Shown here: positions 63,663 through 64,000 of the stretch, piece by piece
Numbering within the stretch: the stretch's first letter is position 1
Layout of the letters: every line of letters starts with the position of its first letter
NCBI RefSeq assembly: GCF_037893185.1
Contig: NZ_CP140772.1
Coordinates: 5,022,001 to 5,086,000, forward strand
Reading direction: 5' to 3'
DNA length: 64,000 bases
Source: Chitinophaga sp. 180180018-3
GTDB lineage: Bacteria > Bacteroidota > Bacteroidia > Chitinophagales > Chitinophagaceae
Program-made: the position numbers and the translations under genes
The notes under the pieces: model-generated
Told to the model about the DNA's origin: nothing
The model's database searches: none
The model's input: the letters and a program-made list of their open reading frames with translations, nothing else

Positions 63663-63695
63663 GGGGAGATGCATCTCCCCTTTTTCCGGGAGATG
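63663..63695. promoter_or_regulatory. Palindrome with three half-sites, candidate response-regulator site
   Basis: GGGGAGATGCATCTCCCC (63663-63680) is an 18-bp perfect palindrome. A third half-site GGGAGATG follows at 63688-63695. It lies 61 bases before the kinase start on the minus strand and about 90 bases before the lipoprotein start on the plus strand. It could also work as a weak terminator on the plus strand because TTTTT follows. Confidence 0.5.
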
Positions 63696-63770
63696 AAAAT
63701 CATGGATAACAGCGATTGACCTGCCTTTGTGAAAGTAGGATTTTTGTACTCATTCAAATCATCCATCATC

Positions 63771-64000
63771 ATGAAAAACTTGTGTTCCTTCCTGCTGTTA
63801 CTCCCTGTTTTGCTGGTAACCGGATGCAGTAAAAAAGATAGCCATCCTTCCGGTGGCGGTGGTGGCGGTCACCTGTTTTACGCTGCCAATCTGGCTTTCA
63901 AGGTATTAGACCTGGGCTCAGGTACAGAGAAGAGCATTATTAATCATGCCCAGGAATCGCACCTGGAGCGTTATGATGTAGCGAGAGATGGTAGCGAAAT
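63771..64000 (+). CDS. Lipoprotein, 3' truncated by window edge
   Basis: 76 residues are visible: a lipoprotein signal (VLLVTGC, lipid Cys19), SKKDSHPS, six glycines as a linker, and the start of a beta-rich domain (HLFYAANLAFKVLDLGSGTE), perhaps a propeller. The gene continues beyond the window. It is divergent from the response-regulator/kinase pair, with a strong palindrome between, so it may be a target of that system. Confidence 0.8.
   Translation, partial: MKNLCSFLLLLPVLLVTGCSKKDSHPSGGGGGGHLFYAANLAFKVLDLGSGTEKSIINHAQESHLERYDVARDGSE

Noticed and set aside
1..64000. tRNA, rRNA, riboswitch or CRISPR genes
   Set aside because: No cloverleaf, rRNA conserved block, known riboswitch core or regular repeat array was seen on reading the intergenic regions.

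Overview
The window looks like a stretch of a Bacteroidota chromosome, most likely Chitinophaga or a close relative in the Chitinophagaceae. The signs are two SusC/SusD outer-membrane pairs, a hybrid one-protein two-component regulator (HTCS), TlpA-type and GMC proteins typical of the group, weak Shine-Dalgarno signals, and promoters that resemble the Bacteroidota TTTG / TAnnTTTG form. No rRNA, tRNA, CRISPR array, transposase or phage gene was seen. Both ends cut a gene: a YdeI-like protein at the left edge and a lipoprotein at the right edge.

1-22.5 kb is mostly housekeeping and accessory metabolism. It holds a duplicated NTF2-like protein, YccF, an M1 metallopeptidase, a GlxA-type AraC regulator divergent from a DUF899 protein, a minus-strand unit of AI-2E transporter, helical protein and GNAT, and a MarR-MFS-isochorismatase-like unit with an overlapping promoter/operator. 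Two large tandem FtsX/MacB-type permeases follow, then a methyltransferase, a lipoprotein esterase, a GDPD/HAD pair, a GMC oxidoreductase and an Ada DNA-repair regulator.

22.8-30.1 kb is the first SusC/SusD pair, facing a TPR sensor histidine kinase. 30.1-36.4 kb carries two regulated units: ArsR plus two SRPBCC proteins behind a twin operator, and TetR, haloalkane-dehalogenase-like hydrolase and MFS exporter, each gene preceded by the same 24-bp inverted repeat. 36.5-37.7 kb is a TlpA-like thioredoxin lipid-periplasm protein.

37.9-44.7 kb is the least explained part: a compact four-gene operon of a 65-residue Sm/SH3-barrel-like protein followed by three mutually related all-helical HEAT-repeat proteins of 544, 721 and 926 residues. 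I cannot assign it to a described system. 44.8-58.4 kb is a signalling and uptake block: HTCS, second SusC/SusD pair, a second TPR kinase paralogous to the first, and a triple-PAS hybrid kinase. 58.8-63.6 kb has a PaiB/MocR divergent pair with a candidate operator, and a NarL-type response regulator with its TPR histidine kinase.

A family of long, almost perfect inverted repeats sits at gene 3' ends (about 28.0, 36.5, 44.8 and 53.9 kb). Three members share a 20-base outer arm, then a six-base stretch that differs in each copy but is perfectly compensated in the opposite arm, then a GCG-starting inner arm. They overlap stop codons and even encode the last 18 residues of the HTCS. These look like a dispersed bidirectional terminator or REP-like family. 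All functional statements rest on reading motifs; no database search was run.
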